Of a stretch of DNA of 64,000 bases, positions 25,300-36,562 are shown in pieces. The stretch comes from Isoetes taiwanensis (Eukaryota > Streptophyta > Lycopodiopsida > Isoetales > Isoetaceae): the NCBI GenBank assembly GCA_021234155.1, contig JAJEKV010000042.1, positions 795,864-859,863 of the forward strand, given 5' to 3'. Numbering within the stretch: position 1 is the first letter of the stretch; each line of letters opens with the position of its first letter. Under the pieces are notes generated by a model. That model was not told the origin of the DNA, did not search any database, and saw nothing but the letters and a program-made list of their open reading frames with translations. The position numbers were made by a program, and so were the translations under genes.

Positions 25300-27200
25300 A
25301 ACAAAAAATGGATACTGCTTTATGTAAGGAAGGAAGAAATTTTTAACGTCCACGGAACCCAATCGGGTTATGGGACCAGAACAAACAAAGGGGGCATAAG
25401 CCCTAACAGAACAGAGGGCCGAAACCCAAAAAACAGAACATGGGGTCTAAGCCCCGTTACAACACCAAGGCAAGGGGCCGAAGCCCAACAATCACAAGGG
25501 CTGAAACCCTAGTACAGACAAGGAAAATCAGAGCTATGCGATAATGAAAATAAGAAGAATCAGGGCTATGCACTCACTGCCCATGGGTCGGAGGGCCACT
25601 GATCCCGAATAATAGCCTGCCCCCCTCTATACACTGCCCACTACTGCCTCAAGCGAGCTTCCCGAACCCGACACAATTCGCCCTTCCGCAGGGACAGCTG
25701 CACTGGAGTAAGATCCTCCTGGACGGAGAATGAGGTGCCCATCAGGTGATTGCCATGCCGCAGGACATGCAGGCGAGAGATGGCATCCCGAAAGTGTACT
25801 AAGAGATGTCGCGGGCGATCAGGCCGTACTGCTCCAACTCGAGACGCCGAAATGATGCCTTCAACCTGGATATGCATCTCCTTGGTGAAAAATTGCTGTG
25901 CTTCATCTGTACCGGAACAACCACCGTTCTCGGAAATGCCGACTAGACGCAAGGCCAGGGCATGTGGCCTAGCTGCTGGCTTCGGACCTGGCTCAGAGGC
26001 AGAGGTGGGCATCGGATCTGGTGTGGAGGCCCCGACCAACCCATCTGGTGCCGTCGAGGTCTGTGTGGACACGTCCACCCTGGCCACAGACGCAGGCCTA
26101 GTAGGTGCAGGTGCAGTAGAGCAATCCAAATCCAAATTCTCGGATGTTGGACCTGTGCTTAATCCTGGCTGGACAGTACTAGGGCTGGCTGATCCGTGCC
26201 CTACCGACTGGAGCAGCAACTCAAGAAGCTGCACCCAGGCCCCTAGTGGCAGCTCAGCAGAGGCCTGAGTGAAAGTAACTGTAGACTGGATCATGTGGAT
26301 ACTGGCCAGCATTCCTGGTGGCAGACACTGAAGCTGAGCATCGATCCTAGCTAGAGCTGCAGCAGAAGATGCATCAGGAGCAGAAGTGGAATATGCATCT
26401 AGGTGTGCCAGGAGGGGATGTTGGGGCCCAAAGAAAGGAGCTGCTTGAAGGTAGGGCGTAATGGTGGAATCATAGGGTTCTGCCGAGGCGGACTTGGGAG
26501 CCGGGATGAGGTTGTTTGATTTGCGGGTCTCCCTAGCCAGGCGCTTTATCCGGCGGGTCATGCTGAAACTATGAGGGAGGGCACAAGCTGGTGAAAGCCC
26601 AAGCAAAGGCAGGCCAAGGCAAACAAGGGCAGACAACTAAATCTCCGATTCTATGAACCAAAACTATGGAGTAAAACTCAGGGCAAGCACGCCAAAGCAA
26701 AGGGTGAGCCGAAGGCAAGGGCAAGTGCATGAACTGACCTGATACAAAGCTTGTTGATCAAACCCAGGGCAGAAATTAGGCTGGCGGATGCTACTATTGG
26801 CGGACTGATTGGGATCTGCCACACTAGGCCCCAAGCTTGCCGAAAAGCTGCTGGAGCCTGCCGAACTTGGCCCCAAGGTTGTCGAAGACCTTGTTGAGGA
26901 CCAGAACTAAGCCAGGTGGGCCAACTTGGGTTCTGGGTTAGCCGGAACTGTGTTAGGCCTGCCTAGGTCGACTGCTTCCTTATAGAAAAGGCCCCCCGGC
27001 CTGATAAGCCCTGACCTGAAGCTGTTTATGCTCTGAAGCAGAAATCGACCAATCAACCTATTGTAAATAAAACCGTCGCCCTTGTGCAGAAGCTGACGAT
27101 GTAACCTGGGCTGCCACTGAAGATCTGTTGCTAACCCTCGAGGGGGTCACTGGAGCTTGGCGCCCAGGATGGGCGGTGGGCACTTATGGGCGGTGGGAGG
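25300..27200 (-). mobile_element. GC-rich L1-type LINE, internally deleted
   Basis: From about 27,200 downwards lie a GC-rich leader, ORF1 (26561-25641) and, directly after it, a non-coding tail at about 25,610-25,340. There is no room for endonuclease or reverse transcriptase, so ORF2 is deleted or was never copied. The tail carries at least five short hairpins of the type GGGG(N)4AAGCCC (for example GGGGCATAAGCCC, GGGTCTAAGCCCC), a texture known from plant LINE 3' untranslated regions. Base composition is much more GC-rich than the surroundings. Confidence 0.6.
25641..26561 (-). CDS. LINE ORF1 protein (RNA-binding), 306 aa
   Basis: Open frame starting at the ATG at 26561 (MTRRIKRLARETRK, sharing the MTR start of the ORF1 at 1-1090) and ending with a stop at 25641. 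The N-terminus is basic and the middle is Pro/Ser/Ala-rich. The C-terminal 110 residues contain ALRLVGISENGG, EGIISASRVGAV, RPRHLLVHFRDA and FSVQEDLTPVQLSLRKG. This order of motifs (strand, RVG, RP.LLV.F, eDLTp) is that of L1-type ORF1 nucleic-acid chaperones. It would coat the LINE transcript and assist target-primed reverse transcription. The frame is fully open although the rest of the element is missing, which suggests a recent insertion. The family call is by motif pattern only. Confidence 0.65.
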   Translation of the reverse strand: MTRRIKRLARETRKSNNLIPAPKSASAEPYDSTITPYLQAAPFFGPQHPLLAHLDAYSTSAPDASSAAALARIDAQLQCLPPGMLASIHMIQSTVTFTQASAELPLGAWVQLLELLLQSVGHGSASPSTVQPGLSTGPTSENLDLDCSTAPAPTRPASVARVDVSTQTSTAPDGLVGASTPDPMPTSASEPGPKPAARPHALALRLVGISENGGCSGTDEAQQFFTKEMHIQVEGIISASRVGAVRPDRPRHLLVHFRDAISRLHVLRHGNHLMGTSFSVQEDLTPVQLSLRKGELCRVREARLRQ

Positions 27201-27669
27201 AGGGATAAAGCATAATAGAAACTAACATCAAGATCAAAATCTAGCTGAGCATTGCTTAGATTTTGACCATTGCAAAAAAAACCTAAATCTGCATGCGTGT
27301 CATGTCCTTTAACTACACTTATATAATTTACTCACACCAAGATTCAATTCCTTGATGCCTTAGATTCCCGAGTGGGGGGGAAAATCGTGAGGGAAAAATA
27401 TTTGGGGAAAAATAGCAGATAAAGCCACGTCCTTATCCTTATCTGCATCAACAGCATCTACTTCAACACGCGTTTAGGCGTGGTAGTCGGATCTGAGGTT
27501 TGAAGCCCCAAGTGGCGAAATCCGTGAGCAAGGGTTCACCGACATAGCCATAGCTTGCTGCCTATATAAGCCGAATCTTCCTTATTTTATTTGTTTGGGT
27601 GAAAAGTATGTCTATATTCCATTGCTTCTTGAATCTTCTACAATATGGTTTGAACAACGAATTTTGCCC
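26877..27669. other. LINE leader and unassigned DNA
   Basis: 26,877 to about 27,200 is GC-rich and contains repeated GCCGA/GCCAAG words, probably the 5' leader of the LINE. From 27,200 to 27,669 nothing is recognised. Confidence 0.35.
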
Positions 27670-28600
27670 CCTTACATCAGAATACGATCCAAAAGGAAAC
27701 CAAGATGTTTTAGCAGGAGAAGTTTGACATTGTATGGAACGTAGACATTGGGAAACTCATTTGCCTCATGTGGCCGGAATTTGCCTCATGTGGCCGGAAG
27801 TGGTTTGTCTATACTGGAAGGCATGCATAGCTTTATATTATTATTTCAGTCTAGATGGTGAATCTTACAGTTTTCTGTTCTACATTAGGTTTAGATCTAG
27901 TTAGCCAGTTTTTAGATCCATGTCCAGGTGCTTTTTAATTGGGTAAGGCTAATTTCTAGCTTAATATTTTCAGTGCTGGTGGAGATCTGAGTGGCAATAA
28001 AATAAATTGCAGCCTTTTGATCAGAAGTTTGAGCTTATGAATGAGGCCCTCCGTGTTAGCTGCAAAAAGGGATATCCTGTTAGGGTTGTCATGTGACATA
28101 TTTTGTACCTTAAGTTGTTGGAAGTGAGTATAACCTCTCGAATCTTCTTAACGAATCATAGTTTGGCGTCTCCATCGACATATCTTATAAAGAAAAATGG
28201 TCTTCCTATGCACCAGCTGAAGGTGTCAGATATATGGAGTGTACAGGATTGAGAAATATTGGCAGAAGCAAGGCATTCAAGTAAGCATGTTATTGCTATT
28301 TTAATCTTATTGTCTTTTTAGACTGCAAAGAATTATCAATGTATTTTTTCTTTCTCTTTATTAGGGTTTCAAGGTCTGTCGCTATCTCTTTGTAAGATAT
28401 GATTATGAGGAAATGGTGATTGATGAAGTGAGGCTTTTGCTTATGATTCAATTTTGGATAGGGATAAGCTGATGTTTGAAGTGTTTCTGCCCTCTTTTCA
28501 GCACAATGAAGAAAGCCAATTGAGGCTAAGGTTGTTCATAGACAATTTAAACCACTAGCCGATATTGCAAAAAATGGGCCAACCGACATAAGAGGTTTGC
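27670..28600 (+). pseudogene. SRA-domain (VIM/ORTHRUS E3 ligase-like) pseudogene
   Basis: Fragments in order match the SRA domain of plant VIM/ORTHRUS (UHRF1-like) proteins, which bind methylated cytosine and maintain CG methylation. Visible pieces: SEYDPKGNQDVLAGE (about 27,677), HWETHLPHVAG (about 27,750), GGDLSGNK (about 27,977), FDQKFELMNEALRVSCKKGY (28,017-28,076), PVRVV, SSYAPAEGVRY (about 28,200), GVYRIEKYWQKQGIQ after a 1-base deletion, then past an intron-like gap GFKVCRYLFVRYD (28,366-28,404), and KPLADIAKNGPTDI (about 28,547). Lesions include TGA after LAGEV, a 20-bp tandem duplication at 27,759-27,798, a frameshift in RYDGVY and stops. Introns are kept, so it is a decayed genomic duplicate and not a retrocopy. 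RING and PHD parts are not seen. Confidence 0.8.
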
Positions 28601-28666
28601 TGCATTCCTTTATATTATGTTTGGAAGACATGTCGGAATTGTGGACTGTTGGTATATAATGCTGGC

Positions 28667-29090
28667 TTTTTGTTTTTACTTAGTTTTGCAATGGTAACAA
28701 GCTGCCTGTTGTATTGGCAGGGATCAAAGCCCAGAGGACAGGGCTTTGAAGTTATACATGTTGATGGCATGCGGTCTTTGGATTCACTTAGCTTACGATG
28801 CTACGCATCATGATATGGTACATTTGGGTGTATGGTTAAAGTCAATTCATTGTGGACGAAGTTATCATATGCTGGGCTTTTTTCTTATTTAGTTTTGCAA
28901 TGGTAACAAGCTGCCCATTTTATTGGCAGGGATAAAAGCCCAGAGGACATGGCTTTGAAGGTATACATATTCTGATGTTATGAGTCTCTGGATTCACTTA
29001 ACTTATGATGCTACGCATCATGATATGGTACCTTTGGGGTGTATGGTTAAAGTCAATTCATTGTTGGCGAAGTTATCATTCTTCATATGT
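28667..29090. repeat. Tandem duplication, about 205 bp unit
   Basis: Two adjacent units share CTTAGTTTTGCAATGG-like starts, a TATTGGCAGGGAT splice-acceptor-like motif, AAGCCCAGAGGACA and GCTACGCATCATGATATGGTA. They may be a duplicated exon plus introns of the decayed SRA gene, but the exon is not recognised. Confidence 0.65.
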
Positions 29091-29241
29091 AATGCCTATT
29101 GAAAAACTTACAAATGAGTTCATGTAGAAACAGAGAAACTGCTTGGTGCACTTTGAACTTCCTTGGTCTCAGACTTCAGATCTGGATGAAAGCTTGCTGT
29201 TAGTGTTTTTAGTTATGTGTTGGATAGTATGTAATTTTCAC

Positions 29242-29245
29242 TGAG
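29242..29245. repeat. Target-site duplication of element 2 (left, TGAG)
   Basis: TGAG directly before the left TIR matches TGAG at 37923-37926, directly after the right TIR. Confidence 0.65.
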
Positions 29246-29275
29246 AACAAAGTTTAAAATGAAACGCACTTATTT

Positions 29276-30129
29276 GCTGGAAACGCACTTCAAAAGGAAT
29301 CTTTGAAAGATTCCCTAAAATTCCCTTAAAAAAGTCCATTTTTAAGATTTTTTTGTGACAGGTGTGACAATTTAAGTAATTTAGGTACCATTTTTGAGGG
29401 GTTGATTGAACATAACTTTCGTGCAAAAATTTTAAATAGCAATTTTCATCCTCCTAAACTAGAACAAAAAATAGTTACTTTTATAAAGTGTAGCAAAAAA
29501 GGGGCAATAAAAAAAATAGCAAGGGTAGTAGAGTGACAAAGAAGTGATATATTCAAGGTTGTGAAAATTGTACAAAATTATGAACAAAATTGTCAAAAAT
29601 ATAGGATATTTTGATGAGACAATCATCACCGCACTTTACGTTCTTTACATGTTCGAAGTCATCGGACAAACTTACATTTTGCAAGCAAGATCGGGATGCA
29701 TCTCATCCTCGACTCATTTATTCCCCGATCACTCGAGCCTTCATCCTCGGCTTCACTCTCAAAGATTGGATGTACTCGAGCGATCTTCTTCCTCACCGTC
29801 TACAAGTGAGTCTTCATCATCATCTTTTTTTGGCCACCTTTTTGGCTTGTTTGTCTAATCCACATCTTTGACCTTATTAAAGTTTGAGTGACCATATCGT
29901 AACTTATTATTAGCAGCAAAATGTAACAAAGTCATATGCAAGAACCTTTACTTGATTAGATCTATGATGGCAGGTGCTTGCTTTGGACTTAGCTCTCTTT
30001 CCCACTCTGTTTTTTACCATCTCCAAAGTATAACTCCCACCGAAAGCATTGGCGTGATCGTTCTCATCCGGTGCACTTTTAATTGAGTGGGAATTCCATC
30101 CTCTCTTGTTACCTCCAAGACTTTTTTAG
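29276..30129. other. Left non-coding part of element 2
   Basis: Subterminal repeats (GGAATCTTTGAAAGATTCC at 29296-29314) are followed by AT-rich DNA. Nothing coding is supported. Confidence 0.5.
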
Positions 30130-32804
30130 CTAGCCGAATGGCCTCCCAGATTCATCATTATCGGTGGGACAGCTATGAGCATTCCTACGAATCTCGGAGA
30201 CCGAAACCAGATACTCAAGCAACTTGTTGTCTTTGTCGTCTAGGGCAGTGTACATGACTCTGTCATCTTCATCCGAGCTAGCCAATATCTCTACATGTTC
30301 CTCTTGATTCTCAACTTGCACGAGGGAGGGTTTGCCTAGATGGCCAGGTTGAATGTGGCGGGTCTTCGACCTTGTAATGAAGCTTGCAACATGTCACGTG
30401 TGAGAAAAAAATTGAGGCCACCATAAAGCATCTGCCTCCCCAAAGTGGTTAGAGCAGGACTGAATACTTGTCTCAATACAATCCAATGATTTATTTGAGT
30501 CAAATGCTCTTCCCTCCTTTTTACTCTTTGTGATTTCTTTCAAGCTTTTTAGAGGCATTTGCTCTGCAGAGAGCATGGAACTAGTATTGGGGATGTTGCG
30601 AATGAATTGAATACACTACCGGGCTGCCAACTTTGCAAGGATGTGGCATATTTCTTTCCTTGTAAGATGGCCTTGCCATCTACAAGTGAAATTTTGATCT
30701 GATGCTGGAATGTAATGTTTCTCAAGGGCTCAATAGCACAGTGACCTAGTTGATCTCTCCGAAAAATCCATTCCTTGAAATCATAAGTTTCTTCCAATAA
30801 CTCGATGTCTGGACGAGGATTGTAGGAATCTTGGATGACCTCAATCATGGCTGGCAGGCTTAGAGCTTTTTTTTTCGAAAGCAAGACGTTTAGAGAACCT
30901 CTTGAACATCGATCAATTTGGTCGTGTGTATGACCAACAAGCGTGAAACCAATCTTCACCTTCTTGAAGATTTGTTTCTCTACTAGCATAGCACGATAAG
31001 CAAACAACGCTCGATTCTTATTTTCCCTTGTCGTGTTATCTAGTCGAAGATACTGAACCGGGCAGTATATGTTCTAGATTGGAAAGAAGCTTATTCAATA
31101 TTGTGATAGTGAGATTTGGATCAGCATGAATGTTTGGATAATTCAAAAAATGCCTTGCAAGATAGTTTTCCATTAAATACCATAGCACCAACAACATGCG
31201 ATGTATGAAATCTTCTTCAAGAACATCCTTAGGCACATTGACAAAATGTGGTAGGGTGGTCTTCTTTACGGTCCATTCCATCAATAACAACCGATATGTA
31301 GTTGAGTGGTTGTTCGATTGCTTTCTTCCTATGTTTTGTCAATTTTCTCCTTTCCAAAGATTGTTGTTCTCTGTGCTTGTTCGGTTTCTCCTTCAATGCA
31401 TCCGAAAGGAAAACATGTTTAGGAAAGAACCTACTTTTAAGTAGAACTAGGCAAGAACACGCCCCGGAAGCTTACTTTTAGTGTGAAGTGTCCTTGCATT
31501 TTGTCTCTCGAGCTTTTAATTGAGCATGTAGCACAAACAGACATCCTATGCTTTCTAGGAATGGCCACGCGAGAAAACTCTTTTTCGAGCACGAAGTAAA
31601 GTAAGAGTAGCGGACAAAGCGTTCTCCGGCCTCAACACACATCTCCTTATAATTATCGTAGACTTCTTGTTTCGCGGAAATTGTCACTCAAGTGGTACAT
31701 AGGGCTGTTAGGGGAGTTTCTCACAAGACTCCTTAAAGAAACCTTCCATCCAGAAACACATTGAAGAGCATGAATTCTGGTTATGCCTCTGAATGGCGTG
31801 TAGTCATTGATGCCCGGATTCTTGTCAAGCCTTTTCTTCAAAGCGGTCAAGTCGCTAGCGCCTAAAGCATGAATCAATTTGAAGGCCGTTTGGATGACGG
31901 TGTGGCCACCCAGGTATGTAAGTAAACTTCTCACCATCATCTGGCCTAATATTGAAGGCTAAGTAGCCCCTTTGGTCTAGCAGAGTCATTGAACTCAGAA
32001 CTATCACGAAGCAACCTCAATTCCTTTAGTCCAATCTTAAGCAAACAACGTTGAGAACACGATGCTTTGTATGTGTTGCCCGCAAGTGAGCCTCGTCCAT
32101 GAGTTTCTTTCTTCTAGCTGGTTGTACATCTTTGTCTTGTGTAAGTTACGCTTAAGATTTTTACTTGCGTGGGCTTTGAATTCGAACATGGAGTCTTGTG
32201 GCTTTGGTAGGTCCTCGCCCGAGACATCAACATGAGGTGTTTCTTAAATGCGAGAGATCAACCTGAGGTGTACTTGTAGATCTTTGAGAGGTTTGATGTG
32301 GGCAAGGCCTGGGGGAGGTGCTTTCCCTCTCTCAGGAAAAAAGTAATCGAATTTGGTGACGTAGTTGACCAGCTCCCCGGAAGTGTCGTGAGAACACAGG
32401 GAGTTGCGTGTCATTGGATGCGCCCCACTTGTTGTAGTACCATTTAGCGAAATGGATGGAGTTGGTGTGATTTGCCTCCGTGGAGGGAGCCTACGGTGGA
32501 CTATGGGCGACGTACTAAAATGAATTGGAGGAGGTAGTCTGACCTCTCTAGCCTGAGGTGGGGTGAAACGCATTGGTGGGGGCAGACGACGTTCAGGAGC
32601 AGGGTGTGGTGGAGTAAATTGAACTGGTGGTGGAAGCCGAGGTGGTCTTGCTGGAGTAAACTCAACAGAGCTGGGTGTTGGAATGTCGGATGTAGAATAT
32701 TCGTGGCTACTTCCTGGTGTCTGTTGAGGAGGTGTGAAAGCCATTGCAGGAGGAAGCCTGCGAACAGGAGTTGGAGGCTCTGCAGTTCTTTTCTCTCGAG
32801 CCAT
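30130..32804 (-). pseudogene. DUF7869-type putative transposase with Pro-rich N-terminus, broken
   Basis: Read from ATG at 32804: a 186-codon open frame rich in repeats of the type LPPPxxFTPP, ending at 32244. Downstream, in shifting frames, come EKEFSRVAIPRKHRMSVCAT (about 31,545-31,585), a helical segment with NYPNIHADPNLTITILNKLL (about 31,085-31,150), LRLDNTTRENKNRALFAYRA (about 30,990-31,050), KVKIGFTLVGHTHDQID (about 30,920-30,960) and YDFKEWIF. The LDNT.reNKN and VGHTHxDID motifs are hallmarks of DUF7869 proteins, abundant in seed-free plants and linked to mobile DNA. By analogy with other TIR elements it is the likely transposase; the acidic/His motifs may form the catalytic site (inference). 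Frameshifts are needed near 31,070 and between 31,480 and 31,690. It is transcribed away from the palindrome-rich promoter it shares with the methyltransferase gene; the first palindrome begins 2 bases before its start codon. Confidence 0.75.
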
Positions 32805-32806
32805 AC

Positions 32807-32945
32807 GGTATAAATTTATACAGAGTTGGTATAAATTTATACAGGGAAGAAAAACTTAAGGCGGCAGACTGTATAAATTTATACGGAGATGGTATAAATT
32901 TATACAGAGGAGGGCAACATAGAACAGAGCGGTATAAATTTATAC
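32807..32945. repeat. Palindrome array 1 (5 sites) upstream of DUF7869 gene
   Basis: Five copies of (G)GTATAAATTTATAC at 32807, 32828, 32871, 32891 and 32931, with less regular spacing than the other arrays and one imperfect arm in most. They occupy the presumed 5' untranslated region and proximal promoter of the minus-strand gene. Each core also contains TATAAAT on both strands, so they could act as TATA-like elements. Confidence 0.9.
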
Positions 32946-33215
32946 GAAAACTCACAGACACTTGTATTGAAAACTTTATGGAGAAGCGCTATATGAAGCG
33001 GCACTTAGCAGAGGTACTTAAGCCGGGCATTACCCACCCTATTTTCTATATACGCTGCCTTCGAGTCGAATGCAGCGGTCGCGCTTATATACCCCCCCTT
33101 ATTTGCTCTCTGGAACGTCTATACGCGGGTCTATACTGTCATGGCCACGTAAGTCTACTACCCGTACTGTTCTAGTTTCTCTTTTGTTTTAATCTGCTAG
33201 AGTGTAAGCGCTTAC

Positions 33216-33509
33216 GGTATAAATTTATACCGATATGGTTCTGGATCGGTATAAATTTATACCTTTCTTCTGGCCGGTATAAATTTATACCGTTCCAGAA
33301 CACAGTCGGTATAAATTTATACCGATATAGTTCTGGATCGGTATAAATTTATACCGCTCGAGCACCTGCGGTATAAATTTATACCGACTGTGTTCTGGAA
33401 CGGTATAAATTTATACCGCTCGAGCACCTGCGGTATAAATTTATACCGACTGTGTTCTGGTTCGGTATAAATTTATACCGCTCGTGCTCGAGCGGTATAA
33501 ATTTATACC
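33216..33509. repeat. Palindrome array 2 (10 sites) in the divergent promoter
   Basis: Ten perfect copies of the 16-bp palindrome GGTATAAATTTATACC start at 33216, 33248, 33276, 33308, 33340, 33370, 33402, 33432, 33464 and 33494. The period is 28-32 bp, mostly 30 or 32, close to three helical turns, so all sites would lie on nearly the same face of DNA. Spacers are of a few recurring kinds (GTTCTGGATC-like and GCTCGAGCACCTGC-like), which are themselves partly palindromic. The array lies between the two divergent genes, before the first recognisable exon of the methyltransferase gene. Confidence 0.95.
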
Positions 33510-34128
33510 GATCCAGAACCATTTTGGAATCTTGGTGTCTAGTGCTTAAAGAAGTGTCGCAAACCTTAATATTTCAGTAATATTCTTGCGTTTTAAGCTT
33601 AAATAACACAAATAAAGTGATAATTTAGTGTAGATTTTATGCTCTTTTCGCCTCTATTTTTACTGTTTTTATGTTACAAAAGGTCGAAAAAGGTTCTGTT
33701 TCTTGCATAAAAATGGCCTTCTTTACGCTTTTTCCAGCCCCAAGATCAGGTTTGTAAACAAGGGCCAGTCATCAAAGGCTGCACCAATAGAGCCACAGAC
33801 ATCTAACCGAAAGACCGGGACGCGGGTACGTCCCACGTGGGTGCAAGAGAGAGCAAACCCACTGAGGCGTACCTTTACTTGTGTCATCAATCAGGGAAGG
33901 GCAAGTACAAGAGTGACGATTATTACCCTGCCGGCGAAATTGTCAACCTTATTGCTACAGAGGTCGATGATGAAATCTTAATGAAGTGCATGCATGACAA
34001 GGGGGAAGTCTTCTACGTTCTTGAAAGTAAAATGCTTCGAATAAGCATGTGCAAACCCAAAGATGTGCATGAGCACGGGGTGACAATTACAAGAGTGGCC
34101 ATGTAAGTATTGTTTAGTGTCTTTACAT

Positions 34129-34142
34129 TATAAATTTATACC
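34129..34142. repeat. Single palindrome in intron 1 of the methyltransferase gene
   Basis: TATAAATTTATACC, with one arm shortened, inside the intron 34103-34199. Confidence 0.85.
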
Positions 34143-35197
34143 GTCATCTTCCTAACTTAACCCCGACATTACGGGATATAGTGGACATTTTGATGTCAGT
34201 TGTGCTTTGCGAAGAAACAAAGTTGGTCAAAGGTCTGTGGTACCCCACTCCTAACGAAGAGTTTGAAGAGAAGGACGAGGAAGTAGAAGAAGAAGAGGAA
34301 GAGGAACCAGTGGTAACAAAGGGAAAGGGTAGAAAGCATTCCCTCGTAGTAGATACACAGGCTCCTACAAAAAAGAAATCTAGAGGCACAAAGGCTTTGA
34401 CTATAGAGGAGTCAACAGAAGCTCTTCAGAAGGCTCCCTGGAGCAGATATTGTTGTGAAGCCCGCAGATAAATCAAGTGCTATTCTCAAGCGGGTGAATG
34501 ACACTAAACTGCTAAAGCAAACTATTTCTTTGACATTGAGCACCATTAAGAGGCCACCTAAAAATGAAGATGGGGTCAGAGTGCTACAGGTCCGGAAGCT
34601 GTATGCGGCACATGTGGCTATACTGAAACAAAGAATGAGAAGAAATCCTCATGCCCATGTGTCGCCACTAGTTGTTATGGTGGACAGGAGTCAGTGCAAC
34701 CAACTAAAAGATTACAAGAAGGCTGACTTCGAAGATTACACATACTACGTTCTTGGAGGCACACATAGTTACAAGGCAAGGAAAGAACTAGCAAAAGAGG
34801 AAAGCCGTAACGAAGTGTGGAAGAGCGTTGAAGCACATATATACGTTGGTGTAACAGATGAAGAAGCAAAAGTCATTGCCGTGAGTCATAATCTCGACAA
34901 TGACTTCAGATTAAAAATGAGTTTAATAGACAAGATCCGTTTCATGCACCGTGAGTACGTGGAATTTAAACAAATGTATGGAGAGGATTTTAAAAAGCAA
35001 AAGAACAAGCTGCAGGAGCTTCGAGAAGCCTGCGTGACAGAGTGCTGCCTCAGCTATGACTATGATAAGAAGCCCATTATGGCAGTAAAGCAATACGATA
35101 ACTACTTTCAGCTGGCATTCAGAGATGGTCAAGTAAGAAGCTGCTCTTCTTTCTATGTTTTGTAGTATGTTTAGCGTGGTTACAAGTGCCTTCGCAC

Positions 35198-35472
35198 GGT
35201 ATAAATTTATACCGTGGCTAGGCACGGTATAAATTTATACCGTGGCCGGGCACGGTATAAATTTATACCGTCCCTAGTCGCGGTATAAATTTATACCGTG
35301 CCTAGTCGCGGTATAAATTTATACCGTGGCGGGGCACGGTATAAATTTATACGATGTGGTAGCAGACGTGATAAATTTATACCGCCCCTAGTCGCGGTAT
35401 AAATTTATACCGGTGCCTAGTCAGCAGTATAAATTTATACTCAGGTGTCCGGGGACGGTATAAATTTATACC
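35198..35472. repeat. Palindrome array 3 (10 sites) inside intron 2
   Basis: Ten copies at 35198, 35226, 35254, 35282, 35310, 35338, 35369, 35396, 35426 and 35457. The first six are exactly 28 bp apart. Most are the perfect 16-mer, and several extend to a 22-bp palindrome CACGGTATAAATTTATACCG+TG; the copies at 35338, 35369 and 35426 have changed arms. Spacers are 12-bp variants of GTGGCTAGGCAC and GTCCCTAGTCGC. The array fills the intron 35133-35566. Confidence 0.95.
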
Positions 35473-36562
35473 GTGACTACACACCATGCGTATTTAGAAA
35501 GAAGACTGTGCAACATATTCTCTTACGCTAAGCAACACTAAACTAATGGCGTTTGTCCATTTACAGGTGTGGGATCTTCAAGAAAGAATTTTTTGTATGT
35601 TCGAAGAAGATGGTGAGCTTAAAGAGCAAGCCAGCTCGCAGAAAAAAACCAAAAAGGGTGGAGAATTAAAACAGAAAAAATATGAGCATTGTACCCGGAC
35701 GCAGATTCTGAGGGATTAAAAAGCAAAGAAATTTTTGTTAAGCCTTTTGGAAAAAGTCGCGGGCCAAGGAATTTACATTAGACGAAATGGCCAAAGGAAG
35801 CTAAGGCGTAAGCCACATTTGCAATGCCGTCTTTCTTCTACATTTTTCTCGGTCTTACAACATGTTTCTCTTTGCGGTCAGGAAAAGACATTGTCACCGC
35901 AGGGCCGAAGTTAATGAAGCAGCTAAACCTAGAGGACTGGGAGGAGTGCAAGCTTCTCTACCCAAGTTGTACCACTGATAGTATCATTAGAGAGCACGCT
36001 GTTAACTTTAGTGGCTGGGTAAGTTTTGCTAAAAATATGTTCTGTGTTTGTGCCTTTTTCTCACAATATTCTTACAGAACAAGAAAAAGGGGCTCCCGCT
36101 GGATTTTTAAACCTGGTTCGTAGGGCCAAGGAAGAGAGGCAGAGACTTAAGGCAATCGAACAGGGAAAGGAGGTCGCCACTAGCAGCTTTGACACTTCTT
36201 ATGAAAGATTTACAACGTTTGGTCAGGACTGCATGTACAGAGTTGTTGAGGGTGACTGCACGAGGCTGGGGACACTTTTGGAGAAGCAGAACTTCACATT
36301 ATGCATTGCAGATATTCCCTATGGTTTCAAAATTAAGGGACACCGCTTTTTGACGAGGAGGCTTTCGCGCGCGTGCAAGTCCACTCTTTTGGAAGGCCTG
36401 AAGGAAGTCACCTTATCTCGCTAACCGGAGGGTCATCATTTTCCATTCGGACCTACAAAAAATGTCGATTGCTTAAACCTATGGGAGTATGCCTGTAATG
36501 CCGGCTTTGGCTTCGCATTTGGTAAGCTTAACATTTAACGCTTTTCTTTTTAGTAACTCCAC

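Noticed and set aside
32744-33175. 143-codon plus-strand open frame with repeated GINLYR
   Set aside because: The repeats are just translations of the palindromes in array 1; composition and position do not support a protein.
33216-35472. Regular repeat-spacer arrays that resemble a CRISPR
   Set aside because: The repeats are perfect palindromes, the spacers are 12-16 bp and belong to a few recurring types, there are no cas genes, and the host is a plant. They are arrays of sites, not a CRISPR.
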